Positions 43,323 through 55,622 of a stretch of DNA of 64,000 nucleotides are shown here, in pieces. Made by a program: the position numbers and the translations under genes. Position 1 is the first letter of the stretch. Every line of letters begins with the position of its first letter. Origin of the DNA: Lactuca virosa (taxonomy: Eukaryota > Streptophyta > Magnoliopsida > Asterales > Asteraceae); contig CAKMRJ010003334.1 of assembly GCA_928212115.1 (NCBI GenBank), positions 106,383,633 through 106,447,632 on the forward strand. The letters run 5' to 3'. The notes below the pieces were generated by a model. The model was not told the origin of the DNA. It searched no databases and worked only from the letters and a program-made list of their open reading frames with translations.

Positions 43323-45187
43323 TGTAACACCCGAATCATAGAGGTATTTAATTTCTTGAATTTTTAGCTTTGGAAGAAGGTCACGACGTGAGACATGGTG
43401 GTCATGTCATGAGCGGCGGTTGACTAGTTGACCCGTGCTTTTAAGTCTCACGACATGAGACTTTGAATGCTCACGACGTGAGAATGACCTGATGACTAAA
43501 ACCCTAATATTTCGGGTATTTAATGGAATGAGAAGGCTAGGTTTGCCTATCCTTAGCCTCCTTCACTCTTTTGCCTCCTGAAAACCCTAATCTCGACCTG
43601 ATTGAGGTCCTTAGCCATTTTTGGTGACTTTGAAGCACTTATTTGGTGGTCTTTGGCTTATTGAAGTGGAAGAATACTTTTGTGGAGCATTCTCTTGGCA
43701 AACCAGTTTCTACCTCACCTTCTTGCGGAGCTTTTGGACCATTGTAAGTCAGAAAGCTCTGGCCTTTTCACCTCTTGCATGCTAGATCAAAATTTTAAGC
43801 TCCTTTTTGCATGGTTGTGTGGGATTGCATGCATAGGATCCACAAAGTTGGAAAATTTATAGATCATTGAGACATCTTCTATATTATAATCTTTGGATCT
43901 CAGTTTTGGAGTAGTTTTAGACTCCAAGCATGAGTCCTGATCTCATTTTCCCTCTTTTGACCTAGTGCATGTTTGAGTTATGCATTGGACATGCATGAAT
44001 AAAAATCTATGATTTTTAGCATCCTTTGGGTGAGGGAAGACCCTCTAGAAAGCCCCAAGTAGTGGCTGAAAGGAATAAGAGCTTAATGCTCAAAGTTGGC
44101 CAAGGCAGTGCTCGCGACGTGAGGAATGAGCCTGTCACGTCGTGAGAATGCATGTCGTCCCGACTGTTTTGTCTGTATTGGGTCACGATGTGACCAGGAA
44201 TGGCCACGACATGACGAAGACTGGAATCGATACTAGGCGATTTGATGGGCTGAGTTGACCCGCTGAGTTGGGATCGGGTCAAGTTGATACTCACGACATG
44301 ACCATGAGCTGTTCACGACGTGAGGGTTAGCTGTTGGAGCTTGGACTCCCTCTAGACTTTGGGCCTTAGCTGGATTATGGGCTACATTGGGCTTTTGGAG
44401 CCACTGGATTAGGCCTCGGTTATTGGGCCAAGTAAGGAAGGGGTAAAATGGTCATTTACCCTAAGAGTTGGAAAAATTAAATAGATTCATATTTATGGTT
44501 TATGGTCCAGTTAATAATTGGGGTTTTATTGATTATTTAGTGTGGGGACTTTCCGGATCAACAGTCCGAGCATTTATCTGATTTTCAACAATTTGACGTG
44601 AGTCTCCTCACAGTGTTTAGCGGGTCGAAGGCACCAATGTCGGCCCATGATTCATTATGATTAGGATGCTAGTTGTTTGTAGGAATCTTGCATGTATAGT
44701 ATGTGATATGTATACCGGGTGGGGTTAGATGCGATGCGGGGCCTGATGAGTGTATTGTATGCTATTTGTCTTAGTGATTCTTGCATGTGTTTTATGTGTC
44801 TGTATGAATGTCGGACGGGGCCTGATGAATGTCATGAGGCGGGGCCCATCTCATGTTATTGACAGATCTATTCCGAGCGGGGCCCGATGGTTGTTGGGCA
44901 TGGCCCATTGTATGTTTGATATGTATGGTATGAGGTATTTATGGTAACTCACTAAGATTCGTGCTTACGGTTTTTAGTTTATGTTTCAGGTACTTCCAGA
45001 TTGAAAGGGAAGGGCTCGGGATGATTGCATCGCACACACCACGTTATTCTGCATTTTGTTGATTTTATGTACTTGGATGATTATTGACATCTTCTGATTT
45101 CCTTTCATGGGTTTATAAACACGTTTTGGATGATGGTTTTATTATTATTAAAATGAAATTTTTGGTGTTAAAATTTAAGACGTTACA
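43323..45187 (+). repeat. Solo LTR (1,865 bp) of a related gypsy family
   Basis: Begins TGTAACACCCGAATCATAG, ends TTTAAGACGTTACA, flanked by perfect ACAAT (43318-43322; 45188-45192). Parts of it match the complement of the host gypsy LTR (for example around GCATTGGACATGCATG at 43986), so the two are related families in opposite orientation. It carries about ten CTCACGACGTGAG-like palindromes and GGGGCC-rich short repeats (44720-44910). Confidence 0.9.
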
Positions 45188-45192
45188 ACAAT

Positions 45193-45216
45193 TATCCCCC
45201 ACTTGGATCAGACTTC
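45193..45216 (-). other. PPT and pol end of minus-strand gypsy element
   Basis: Minus strand reads CCAAGTGGGGGATAATTG into the 3' LTR start; just upstream GACTTTGATGACGAAGTCTG encodes DFDDEV and a stop, matching the pol end of the plus-strand gypsy element. The solo LTR separates the PPT from its LTR. Confidence 0.8.
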
Positions 45217-48200
45217 GTCATCAAAGTCCGTTGCTACGAATAACTCTGGATAATGACTACCGGGTCCCGCGTATATGAAACATACAACCACTGGTTCACT
45301 ATACATCGTGGCACCTTTTAACCACTATAACAATAAGCTCAGGGTACCACGCCGATCTTGCTGTCATTCCATCACTAGCTTGAAAACACATGGCTAGCAC
45401 CACGGGGGCCTAAATATACTTAACCACAATCCACCGTCTTTCATGAACGCAATCAACATCCATCTCAATGCTAATCGAAGACAACACGACCATACCCTTA
45501 TACCACACACAATTCCTTTCACAGCACAGGTTGCTACCAATGCAAAATCCGACGAAAAATGGTCGCACAAGACCATAGAATGGGATAAGCAATCGCACTC
45601 TTGTTCCAATTCAAAGGCTATAACTCAAATAAGAACCATGCATATAATTTGTACCAAGTGCTCCATTGCTATCTTTTCCATCCCACATACATCCCTCTCG
45701 ATAATATCTAGTGAACTTACCACAACACACACCCTTAAAGGAACCCACAACCAACCCTGGATCTACTGTGTTCCTTTTTCCTCACAACCTTACCCAAAGG
45801 GTAAAGTACCAGTAGATCTAACGAAATGACGAACCTCAATCACTAACATAAAACATCCTCGTGAATGACTGAAACAAGATCCCATACCTTGATTGAGATT
45901 GAACAGATCCCATCAATATGTAACTAGCTCGATAAAACTTTTAAAGTTATCCAAAAATGTTGCTAAATACCTGGTCGGATCCATACAGATACCAACCTTG
46001 CCGGCACGACATGCCAAAATTTGATTCTACGCAGATCTAAAGTCATGTCTGGAAAACTGAACAACACGGCAACTTCTAAACTTCCAATAACCAAGGACAT
46101 CTGCCAAACTCAAGCTGAACTTGATGATAGGTTGATGCATCCATTGAATTTCAACTAATACAACTCGAAACTTCCGAAGAATCTCCGCTATTGATGATGA
46201 ACAAAATGACCAACTATCAAGGATGCATTGACAACTAATCCAATGATCCAATACACTACTGAACCAAAACCCACGTGGAGCTACACATACCCAACTATGA
46301 AGCAGATTTACCAATCAACAACTGACCAACCTAGACTATAGATAACAATCTATACAACGAGCTGAAAAATCCCACAACAACTGATACTCAACCTGATCGA
46401 TCCAAATACCTCTATCTCTATTCATCAGCATTTCTGAAAGGAACCATTTGCTACAATGATCTCCTTGTCCAACAGCTTCCTACCTCGAAGACAACTCATT
46501 CATTCCTGAGAACGTATATCTGATAGCAACTTGTTCTTCAACCCCATATTGACCAAATCTTTGAACCAAAGTCTCCCATACCCGAACCACAGATCCCTAT
46601 GACCCATTCTTCTGAAATCAGAAGCTCGAACAGATCGATAATCCTCCAAGCAGAATACCCAATTCTCCCCCACTTACGGTTTGAACTACCACCAACGGGC
46701 ATTACAAATAGACCAAAACTCAAACCGGTTCAACCAGATGCATAACATCCCCGACCCTTGGAATGTATACCACAATGCAAGATAATCTTTCAAATAAAGC
46801 AAAGAAACTCAATTAAATTCCAAAATCTCATATGGAGACCTCAAAAACTTCCCAATCATAATTGCCTTTAACATCAAGAGTCCCATGCAGATGCACAAGC
46901 AATAATTATGACTATCTATTCATAGAACCGATCCTCTATCTAGAAACAAATGGACTACCACACCTCGTTTACAAGTCCTCAACCATCAATTCATCGTGAG
47001 AATATTTCATAATTACAAGAGGCATCATTCTCATAGTCAAGATACATCAGAGATAACAAGGTAGTTGTTCCCGATTAACTTCCCTGCTCACCTGAAACAA
47101 TCAAATAGCACCTGACTTGACTATATTCAAAGAAATCAGACCCGTGATCTCATCTCGAGGCAACCATACCACAAGAATCCTCTTGTGCATTCCCACACCG
47201 TCATACCTGCCGCCAAAAATCGCAACCATCTAGCCTCATTCTAGGTCTACATTACAACTCTGAAAATCACATGTCAGCTCTCTCTTTCCCCCGAACATCG
47301 AAAGTTGGAAGAACATAGCCCCCGCCATAGATAGTGACATTCCAAATCCATCTGCCAATCACTCAGCCACCGGCTGCAATCCTCGAGCTAATCATCACAA
47401 TCGCTTCCTTCTTGAGTCTCGCAACTCAACTGGCACTACCTCGAGCAAGGCCATCGAGACCTCAAAATCAACTACCTAGGTATGCACCATTCAAACCCAA
47501 ACTAACATGGACACTAAGGCCCAAGCAATTACCAGACCCATCCTTAGTCTGACAAACCATATCTTATAAACCAAATAAAACGGAAACACATTACAATGAA
47601 TCATGGTGCCAAACCATACAATCTTCCCTCAATTAGATCCTTAGAATCCCTTAAATTCTCCCTGATTAGAGTACGGATCCTGTGCTTTCAGTAGTACGGG
47701 CTCAATACTACCTTCCACGCCTATCCATACTTCCTCAAGAATCGTTTCAGATCCTCTAAGTATCTAATCATGGTAATACTCCAAATACCTGCTAATCAAC
47801 GTAGCACTCGTACTAAAGCACTTCCTAGGATCTCCTAGGATCCCCACCTCACCCTGCCATCAGCTGTTGAGAAACCCCTATTAATGTCAGCTAACCACTT
47901 CATGAATACAATTACATGCAACAAAACTTAAATAATCTTTCGACTAAAAGACCCAACCCTACAACGTTTAGACTCAAACGAGAGTTGTGCAATAGCGAAG
48001 AATCAATCATTCTAAAATTATTTAACCTTTGCAGCATGTAACTTAACATAATCATTTAATAGTTAACTCACATCAATATGTGTCCTACAAAGCACAAAGC
48101 AAGCATCATTCGAGCAGTGAAACTGATTGGCACTAAGACGCCATTAAATCAAGCAGATTCTTACATGCAATTCCAGACCACTAGGACCAAGCATCTAGGA

Positions 48201-48775
48201 TACACATATATATCCTATATCTACTCTCTCAAGAGTAGTTAATCATTCATCATGATGTCCCGCTATGAACTGTAGTCACTCATGAAACTTCCACTAACTC
48301 TGTAGCCGCTCGTACATGCTAATCATACATAACGCTGGATCGCATAGACAGTCGAATAATTGATTATACCCTAAGCTCACAACCACACAGGGAACATGAA
48401 ATAAGGCCAAATCAAACATTCTCAAGCTATAAAATATTAGTTATGTACAACTATGATGCACACACTAAGCAACTACAGTAATGATGTCAATTCCATCTAG
48501 TATACAAGAGATTCTCCTAGGCTATCAGGCATCACACATCAGGCAATTCTATTATGTAATTCTTGAGGTTCCTAGCCTACAAACTAGCATGCAACTCTAT
48601 CATAATCATCATAAGCAAATAACAATGTGGATATATTGGGGTACACTTTCTTGCTTCGGCTGATCGTATACATCTCATCCTTCTTCGGTCTTCTTTGAAA
48701 ACAATTTTGAAAACTTTTACAGATCCTAAGTTTGAGTCTGGATTGACATGAATGTTTATCCAGTTCACTCAAACC
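45217..48775 (-). other. Internal region of minus-strand gypsy element, no intact gene
   Basis: No frame above about 130 codons, and those on the plus strand are chance. A block at 47660-47910 matches 29220-29500 of the other gypsy element in opposite orientation. I could not recognise gag, protease, RT or integrase text. Confidence 0.6.
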
Positions 48776-48776
48776 A

Positions 48777-48788
48777 GGGCTCTGATGC
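48777..48788 (-). other. Primer binding site of minus-strand gypsy element
   Basis: Minus strand reads TTGGCATCAGAGCCC next to the LTR end, the tRNA-Met PBS with one change (TGGCATCAGAGC for TGGTATCAGAGC). Confidence 0.8.
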
Positions 48789-48792
48789 CAAC

Positions 48793-50500
48793 TTGTAACA
48801 TCCCAAAAATCATGACAAAAATTTTCATTTTTAAAACCATATCAAAAACCATAAGTCATACAAAACATAATTTCCAAAAGCCATAATTATAAATTAGAGT
48901 ATCCCAAAGTCATAGGTTAAGTAAATATTTAGGATGATGTGCACGATCAAAACTTCACCTTGCTCCTATCCTTTGAAGTACCTGAAACCAAGCTTAGTGA
49001 TTCCCTCAAAATACCACACACAACAGAACATATACAATCATGCATGTTGGGTACAATCAGTCATCAGAATGGAATACCCTCGGGTCCACACCCATAGGGT
49101 TGGATTATCCCCGTCCCAATCAGTCATCGGACTGGAATGCCTCGGCCTAATCATTCATCGGACTGGAATGCTAATATGCAACGGGTCCAATCGGTCAACA
49201 GATTGGAATACCCTGGCCCAATCAGTCATCAGACTGGAATGCCCCAGTCTGTTGGCTTACGCACAGAGTAGTAAAGCCTCAACCCAAAGCATACTATGTC
49301 GACATATGAAACAGATAAACATATAACCAGAAAACAGGTAATCATACAAATCTACCAATCTAACAGTTCACTATAGCATAGTAACATCCTATATACCATG
49401 ATACATAACACAACCTAGTGGGCTGGCATTGGTACCTTCGACCCATGAATACAATGAGGAAAACTCACCTCACAGTCTGAAAATAGCTGAACAAATCAGG
49501 ACTCCAGATGTTGTCTCTACCGGTCACCTATACAATAAAAAGGGACCTAACCTCAACTACTATTCAAATTCACCAAAATGACCAAAGTCAAACTTAGTCA
49601 ATGGTCAGAGGCCAATATCCTTATTTAAAAGCCATACAACCATTCATCACATCGTGACCATCTATTGGTAATGTCGTGACCTTATAAGACAAAACAATCG
49701 GGAATTATCACTCTCACGTCTAAGTACTCACGACGTGAGGAACGCTCTAGATAGATTTGATGAACAAAGCTCTTAATCCCTTAAGATATGTAAAAAAAAC
49801 ACTTCCAGAATGTCTTATCTACTCCATAACATCATAAAAATTGTGGCTTTTTTGGACATGCATTTCCACTGCATGTCCCAAACAAAAACTAGGGCACAAA
49901 AGGAAGAAATGACCTTAGAAGCTCATGCAAGAGTCTTAAAACTCAACCATACTCCACATCTAGCACTTATAAAGTTGGGAAATTTATGGTTCCAAACACT
50001 ATATCATCTTATACATGAAAGATAAGTCATAAAATCCTAGATCTAAGCTTATAAACTCAAAACCAATAAACTTGGAAACTCATAAAGGTCTAGAAGGTGT
50101 GTAGGTGATTGATGGTGAGACTTGAATGCATAAATGATGAACTATATGCTCTTCCTCTTCTTCTTTTTGGCTAGAATCTCCAAAAATGAGCTCAAGATCA
50201 TAAATGGGTACTAGGGTTTCAAAGGGGAGTGTTAGGAGGTGATGAAGGCTGAGGGTGGGCTAACCCTAACACTTACTTCCTTTAAATACGAAAATAAATC
50301 CTTAAAATTAGGGTTTCCTTTCAGCTGCGTCTCACGTTGTGATCCATAAGGGCTCACGCCGTGAGGATCAAAAACATGCGCGATTCATCCATCTGGGCTC
50401 ACGTCATGACACCTCAGTGCTCACGTCGTGAGCAGAGTTTAAACTTTGAGAATTAAAACTGAAATTCTAAAATGGCGCTTACCAGGAACTGGGTGTTACA
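48793..50500 (-). repeat. 5' LTR of minus-strand gypsy element
   Basis: Plus-strand start TGTAACATCCCAAAAATC, end GGGTGTTACA. Minus-strand TATTTAAAGG near 50281-50291 is the likely TATA box. Hairpin units with CAGTCATCGGACTGG (about 49050-49240) and CTCACG..CGTGAG palindromes (50325-50432) match the 3' LTR. Confidence 0.92.
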
Positions 50501-51138
50501 TGGCGACGTTCTAAATTGAAATAGATTTGAAAATTGACGATGATGACGTAGATCCAAAAGGGGGGGGGGGGTTCAGACCAACAACGTTCAAGGAGGTTTA
50601 CGAGGGGGTTTTTTTTTCCTTTGTTGGAAAAAATGATGGTTTTTCAAATCAAAGGTTTTCTAAGAGGTGGTTAGTGGTGTTGACTTGTGGTAGTGGTATA
50701 GACCGGCGATGTTGACCAACCGTGGTCGTGGTGGTCATATTTTCCAGTGGTGGTATTCGTACTTTTCTACGTAGATTATGCTAGCTGAAGATAGACAGGG
50801 ATGTAATGAGGGGAAATAGATAAATAGACAAAAAGAGAAATGGGGGGGGGGGGGTGGAGTAACGATAGAGGTGGTTTCCTTTTGTTTTTTTAATTAAATA
50901 AGTGTTAAAGTAAATAAAAAGCTAGAAAAAGAAAATACCAAGGGCAAATCCATCATTTAAAATATTTTCTAAAAAAAAGTTGGATGAAAACGCAACAAAA
51001 AAACTTATTTTCGACAAGTGGTTCTTGTCCAAAAAATTTTGGACCAAAGTGGTAATTTTCGTCTAAACACATGGACACCTTTTGTAGTTTTGTCCTCCTT
51101 AAATAAAACTCAAGCGTAAATTTTTCTTTCTTTCCATC

Positions 51139-51263
51139 TGTAACTCCTCGTTTTCACATTTCAATAGGATTCACTATAAATCGTTGTTTATAAAATTTGA
51201 AGTAGAACTATATTACATTTTAGACAAAGTAATTGTCATAAAAATGTAGGAAACGTCAATACG

Positions 51264-51338
<75 letters not shown>

Positions 51339-52650
51339 ACGCTCGAATCCGACTTCTTATGAAGAAATTATGATTGTTTGAAGTTTTGCGTTAACCCTTA
51401 TATGGGAAAGAGTGTCGTAAAATATGAATTAGAGATAGATTTCTTATTATTCTAAGTAATCTAAAAAAATCGTAGTAGTTGTAAAAACGAGAGCATGCAT
51501 ATAGAGAACCTCTAAATCTGACTTTGTATGACGAAGTTATGGTTTTTAGAAGTTTCAGTGCAACAGTGCGTGACACTAAAATCGAAATAGAAATCGGTTG
51601 ATTGTTAGCCGAAACAATCTAAACGAGAGTTGAAGAGCTCATAGATACAATTTTGTTGATATAAAGACAGTTGAGAACGGATGTCGTATGGAAGAGTTAT
51701 AATTTTGATATGGGTTTTAACAGTCGAAACCCTTTAGAAATATAAATTTAAAAATAAATTGAGAATTAGCCGGCGGAGTCTAAATGAAATTTGTAGATCT
51801 CGTCAATAGCTAGAAGTGGATATAAAGAACGTCGAAAACGGAGCTCGCATGAAGAAGTTATGAAATTTACAAAATATGTGTTTTGTGTGGCGCGCGGTTC
51901 TAGAAGTTCGACGTGGACAAACCCCAGACTGACACGTGGCACTCCGTCAACCATCCTCCCACCTACCAAGGGCGCCGTGTACCTCCCCTTATTTTTGCCT
52001 ATAAATATCACATCAAGGCTCCTCATTACTCACACACTCCATACTCGACTTTCTCTCTCTAGAGGACCCCTCTCCCCTATATTTATAACTTTTTGGAGTT
52101 CTTAAGTATCCGTAATAGGGCCCTGGGGCAGCAGAGAGCTGGGCAAAAAGAAGTGCTCGGTATCGAGGTCCTGCCCACGACTTTTCAGGTATTCGCTAGA
52201 AATTCCTGTAAGTTAAGCTGCACTTACTATGCTTTTAAGTGTAACTTATATTTATATTCATAGTCGTTATTATGAATGTGTAAATAAGATTTATTAGTAA
52301 TTCCAATAATAATATTGATTGATATACTTACGTGAGATATCTAGAATGGTCACGTTGGCTTGGTTGTTGGATTTCAGAAAAACTATACATCTAAATGGTC
52401 CTGCCTCCCAACTGTCCTGCCTGACTAATCCTTATTTGATAGAACTTTCAGTATTCATTGGGATTAGTGAAAGATCTAGCTTTCATTACCAGATTGTCAT
52501 CGAGATTAATAAGTTAAAATATTATAGGTTAATACTTATTAGGCACGTTACCCGCCAGTTGGATCGCCAATAGGATCACACCGATAATTGTTAATCGTCT
52601 GAGTAATTGTCCATGTGAGTTTTATCACTATATTGTATACTCCAGTATGT
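51139..52650 (+). repeat. LTR-like segment with TATA box
   Basis: Starts TGTAACTCCTCGTTTTCAC. It has repeated phrases of the type CATGAAGAAGTTATG, a TATA box CTATAAATATC near 51998-52008 followed by a pyrimidine-rich CTTTCTCTCTCTAGAGG start region. I recognise the style of a plant gypsy LTR but see no partner LTR, PBS or definite right end, so the end given is approximate. Confidence 0.4.
51265..51338. repeat. (TA)n microsatellite
   Basis: About 70 bp of alternating AT, interrupted once by TGTA. Simple-sequence expansion. Confidence 0.95.
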
Positions 52651-52870
52651 ATCCTCTATCTGTTAGGATGTAGTTGCCATGCAGTGTGTGTTGAGAGAAA
52701 AACTTTGAGACACACTTGAACAAACGTTAGAACAAGTATAATTGCGGAATAGTTTATCTCGAAGGATCTAAAATCTCAACAATAATATTAATAAGTTAGA
52801 GTTAGAAGGTTAGAAAGTCAGTTGCGGAAAAGTAAAGAAATGTAAATGACAACAATTATTATATCAAGTA
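52651..52870. other. No recognisable feature
   Basis: Short AT-rich stretch between the LTR-like segment and the SIRE-type LTR. No frame or repeat identified. Confidence 0.4.
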
Positions 52871-53216
52871 TGTTGGAAAATATTTTTGTATGTGACCATC
52901 ACTGAAATAAGACGAACTGTTTTGATGTTATCTAACAAATATTATCAGTTATTTCAGGTTGTATCAACGCGTAATCAAAACGGCATATACGAAAACACGT
53001 GAATGACAAAAACGCAAAGACGTAAATTCACAACTCGACAAGTCTCAAACCGCATGAAGATAAGAATCTCCAGACTCAAGTCATGCAACTCAAACCACTT
53101 GCAAAACCGAATACAAAGATCAAAAACGAATCAAACCAAAGCAAGATGATTCACGAACCCGACTCGACTCGCATACCCGCGGATATCATGGATCAAATCC
53201 AAAATTCAGAACCGAA

Positions 53217-53540
53217 CCATTCAGGTCCCGCGACCAGCCCGCGGCCCGCATGACAAACCGCACAAAACCATTCAGGTCCCGCGACCAGCCCGCGGCCCGC
53301 ATGACAAAACGCACAAAACTGATCAGGTCCAGCGACCGACCCGCGACCCGCGCCCATACCCGCGTAGATCGAATTTTCACTTCAGCTATTCAGAACGAAA
53401 GACGCGACCTACCCGCGGCCCGCGCCCATACCCGCGACCCGAGCCCATACCCGCGTACATCGAATTTTTACTTCAGCTATTCAGATCGCAAGAAGCAGCC
53501 ATGCACGCGACCGACCCGCGGCCCGCGCCCACACCCGCGT
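53217..53540 (+). repeat. GC-rich tandem repeats in SIRE-type LTR
   Basis: A 51-bp unit containing GACCAGCCCGCGGCCCGCAT occurs two and a half times, then a longer unit with CCGCGCCCATACCCGCG repeats twice. CpG-rich in an otherwise AT-rich LTR. The 3' LTR enters the same segment at 63960 with small deletions. Confidence 0.85.
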
Positions 53541-54044
53541 AAAACTCATCCATGCAAGAAATACCCACGAATATATATTATATATATGTATATTGTGTGT
53601 ATATGTATATATATATATATACATGTATCGTATATATATACATATGAAGGAAGAAACAAGAAAACACAAAAGCAAAAGTCTCCATCACATGTGTTTCTTC
53701 TTTCTTTCTAAACTCACATCTTCATCATCACTTCCAGCATACATACCACCTAGAAATTACTTTTGAATATATATACATGCACATGCATCGTGTATATGTA
53801 TGTGTGCTGTGAGGAAAGAAAGCAAAGACAGCACAAAAGAAGAAAACCCACTTGCATGCTTCCAACTTCTTTCCAGCTTTCACTCCTCAACAATGTTTAC
53901 TTTCCCTTAAACAAATGAGAGTTGCCTGGAGTATTTGTGCATATATATATAGATGCATGCAAGAAGAGAGAAGAGTAGAGAAAAACACCAAAGTGTGAAT
54001 AAAATCACCAAAGTGTGGGAGTGTTGTGGGTAAATACACCAAAA

Positions 54045-54068
54045 AGAGAGAGAGAGAGAGAGAGAGAG
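54045..54068. repeat. (GA)n microsatellite
   Basis: About 12 GA units in the LTR. Confidence 0.95.
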
Positions 54069-55124
54069 CATACGTGAGTATGTGTGTGTATGGATGTATG
54101 TGAGTGAATTGTAAGAGTTTAAGTGTTGTGTATTAGCTTATAATATCTCCAGCAAACATTCTCATTTCCAGAAGAAGAAAGCCAAAGCCAAGACCAACAA
54201 GCTTCAAGAACAACCTGTTCTTCAAGAAAAACTTCAAGAACACAAACACTATTCATCATCTTCCTCACATTCAACCCATCAAACAAAGCCTACACCACCT
54301 TTGTTTACTACACCAATCACCACCAAACATCTCTCTCACATCAAACTACCAAAACCCAACCACAAAACAACCCTAAACAAAATGAAGAAATTCTAATATG
54401 TGCATGAAAACTTCAAGAACACGACCCTTGCTAAGCAACCCATAAACCTACACGACCCGTGCAAACACCAAACCCAGAAATCCTCTAAACCTTGAAAACG
54501 CCCATTGTTGAGTCCAAGTCAAATATCTACACGACCCGTGTTCAACCTCTGCCCAACCAATACCGACTTTCAAAACAACCAATACCGACACCCAAAACAA
54601 CCAATACCGACTTTCAAAACAACCAATACCAACACCCAAAACAACCAATACCAACCTCCAAACAACCAGAAATATCTTAAATACAATTACATAAACCCGT
54701 GTATTTTGTAATACTGTATAAATAACTGTGTAACAAAACTTTGAATAAACTTATTGTTACATATCAAGTACCAGATTGAACATTGAACAAATAGAGACAC
54801 AGTCTATTAGGATCCAGTCCAACCCTAAGCCTGTTAATCATTTATTTGACTAACAACTTGACAAAACAGTCGTTCCACAAGTCCCATTCTAACACCACCT
54901 ACTATATATATATATTTATATATTTTATTAACGCTTTATGTCATTTAAATACTGTCATTTATTTCATTTATAGCTTTCAGTCATTTATAGCTTTCCAGTT
55001 TATATTTATTCCGCACTTCTTATTTTTTTTCCGCATCTTATCTCCTTAAATATATATATCTGTCACCCAGTAACTGGTATCCGAGCCTTTATTCGTGGTA
55101 ATCAGATCGTATATTTTCAACAAT

Positions 55125-55136
55125 TGGTATCAGAGC
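55125..55136 (+). other. Primer binding site of SIRE-type element
   Basis: TGGTATCAGAGC two bases after the LTR, complementary to initiator tRNA-Met. Confidence 0.93.
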
Positions 55137-55622
55137 TTGTGTGATTTACCTTGAAATTTTTGTCGAAAACTTTTGGTTAGCGTTTATAAACCTTCCATAA
55201 GCTTTTCTTTAAAAATTTCATTTTAATATCACTTGTTCAAAATCCTTAAAAAAAAATTAAAAATTTTTTTAAAAAAAAAAAAAAAAATCTTAAACAAAAA
55301 AATTCAGAGCTTGTGTGATTTACCTTGAAATTTTTGTCGAAAACTTTTGGTTAGCGTTTATAAACCTTCCATAAGCTTTTCTTTAAAAATTTCATTTTAA
55401 TATCACTTGTTCAAAATCCTTAAAAAAAATATTAAAAAAAAATTTAAAAAAATTTAAAAAAAAAAAAATCTTAAACAAAAAAATTTCAGAGCTTGTGTGA
55501 TTTACTTTGAAATTTTTGTCGAAAACTTTTGGTTAGCGTTTATAAACCTTCCATAAGTTTTTCTTTAAAAATTTCATTTTAATATCACTTGTTCAAAATC
55601 CTTTCAAAAACAAAATTTTATT
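55131..55622 (+). repeat. Triplicated leader between PBS and gag
   Basis: Three direct copies starting CAGAGCTTGTGTGATTTACC at 55131, 55305 and 55487 (spacing 174 and 182 bp), the first two ending in A-rich tracts and the third running into the gag ATG. Each copy starts with the last six bases of the PBS. Copies are almost identical outside the A tracts, so duplication is recent. Confidence 0.93.

Larger units (their letters stand above)
41635..50500 (-). mobile_element. Minus-strand Ty3/gypsy element, decayed, with a solo LTR inside
   Basis: LTRs at 48793-50500 (5', read on minus) and 41635-43320 (3'), a PBS next to the right LTR and a PPT next to the left one. Target duplication TGGTG (41630-41634) versus TGGCG (50501-50505) differs by one CG-to-TG type change. 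The LTRs differ at many sites, mostly transitions, so the insertion is old. The internal part has no long frames. It shares non-coding internal sequence with the plus-strand gypsy element at 18178-35486. It sits inside the Mutator-like element. Confidence 0.9.
40794..51096. mobile_element. Mutator-like DNA element with long TIRs, split by a gypsy element
   Basis: Left end AGGACAAAATTATAAAA and right end TTTTGTAGTTTTGTCCT are inverted copies; further in, TATTTGGTCTAAAATATTTT matches the complement of AAAAATTTTGGACCAAAGTG. Diverged similarity between the ends continues for roughly 250 bp, typical of MULE-type long TIRs. Without the gypsy element it is about 1.4 kb. The inside (41040-41634; 50506-50800) has GC-rich, gene-like text (repeated CCACCTGCCGGAAACCACC) but no transposase. 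I could not find a clear 9-bp target duplication. Confidence 0.65.
52871..55122 (+). repeat. 5' LTR of SIRE-type element (2,252 bp)
   Basis: Starts TGTTGGAAAATATTTTTG and ends TATATTTTCAACA. Contains a GC-rich tandem segment (53217-53540), short AT tracts, a (GA)n run (54045-54068), and a 24-25-bp tandem repeat AACAACCAATACCGAC (about 54545-54660). Confidence 0.92.

Noticed and set aside
45443..45829. 128-codon plus-strand frame in the minus-strand gypsy interior
   Set aside because: Opposite strand to the element, no domain, ordinary composition; chance frame.
53250..53711. 153-codon frame in the SIRE-type LTR
   Set aside because: It arises from the GC-rich tandem repeats and AT tract of the LTR and lacks any domain.
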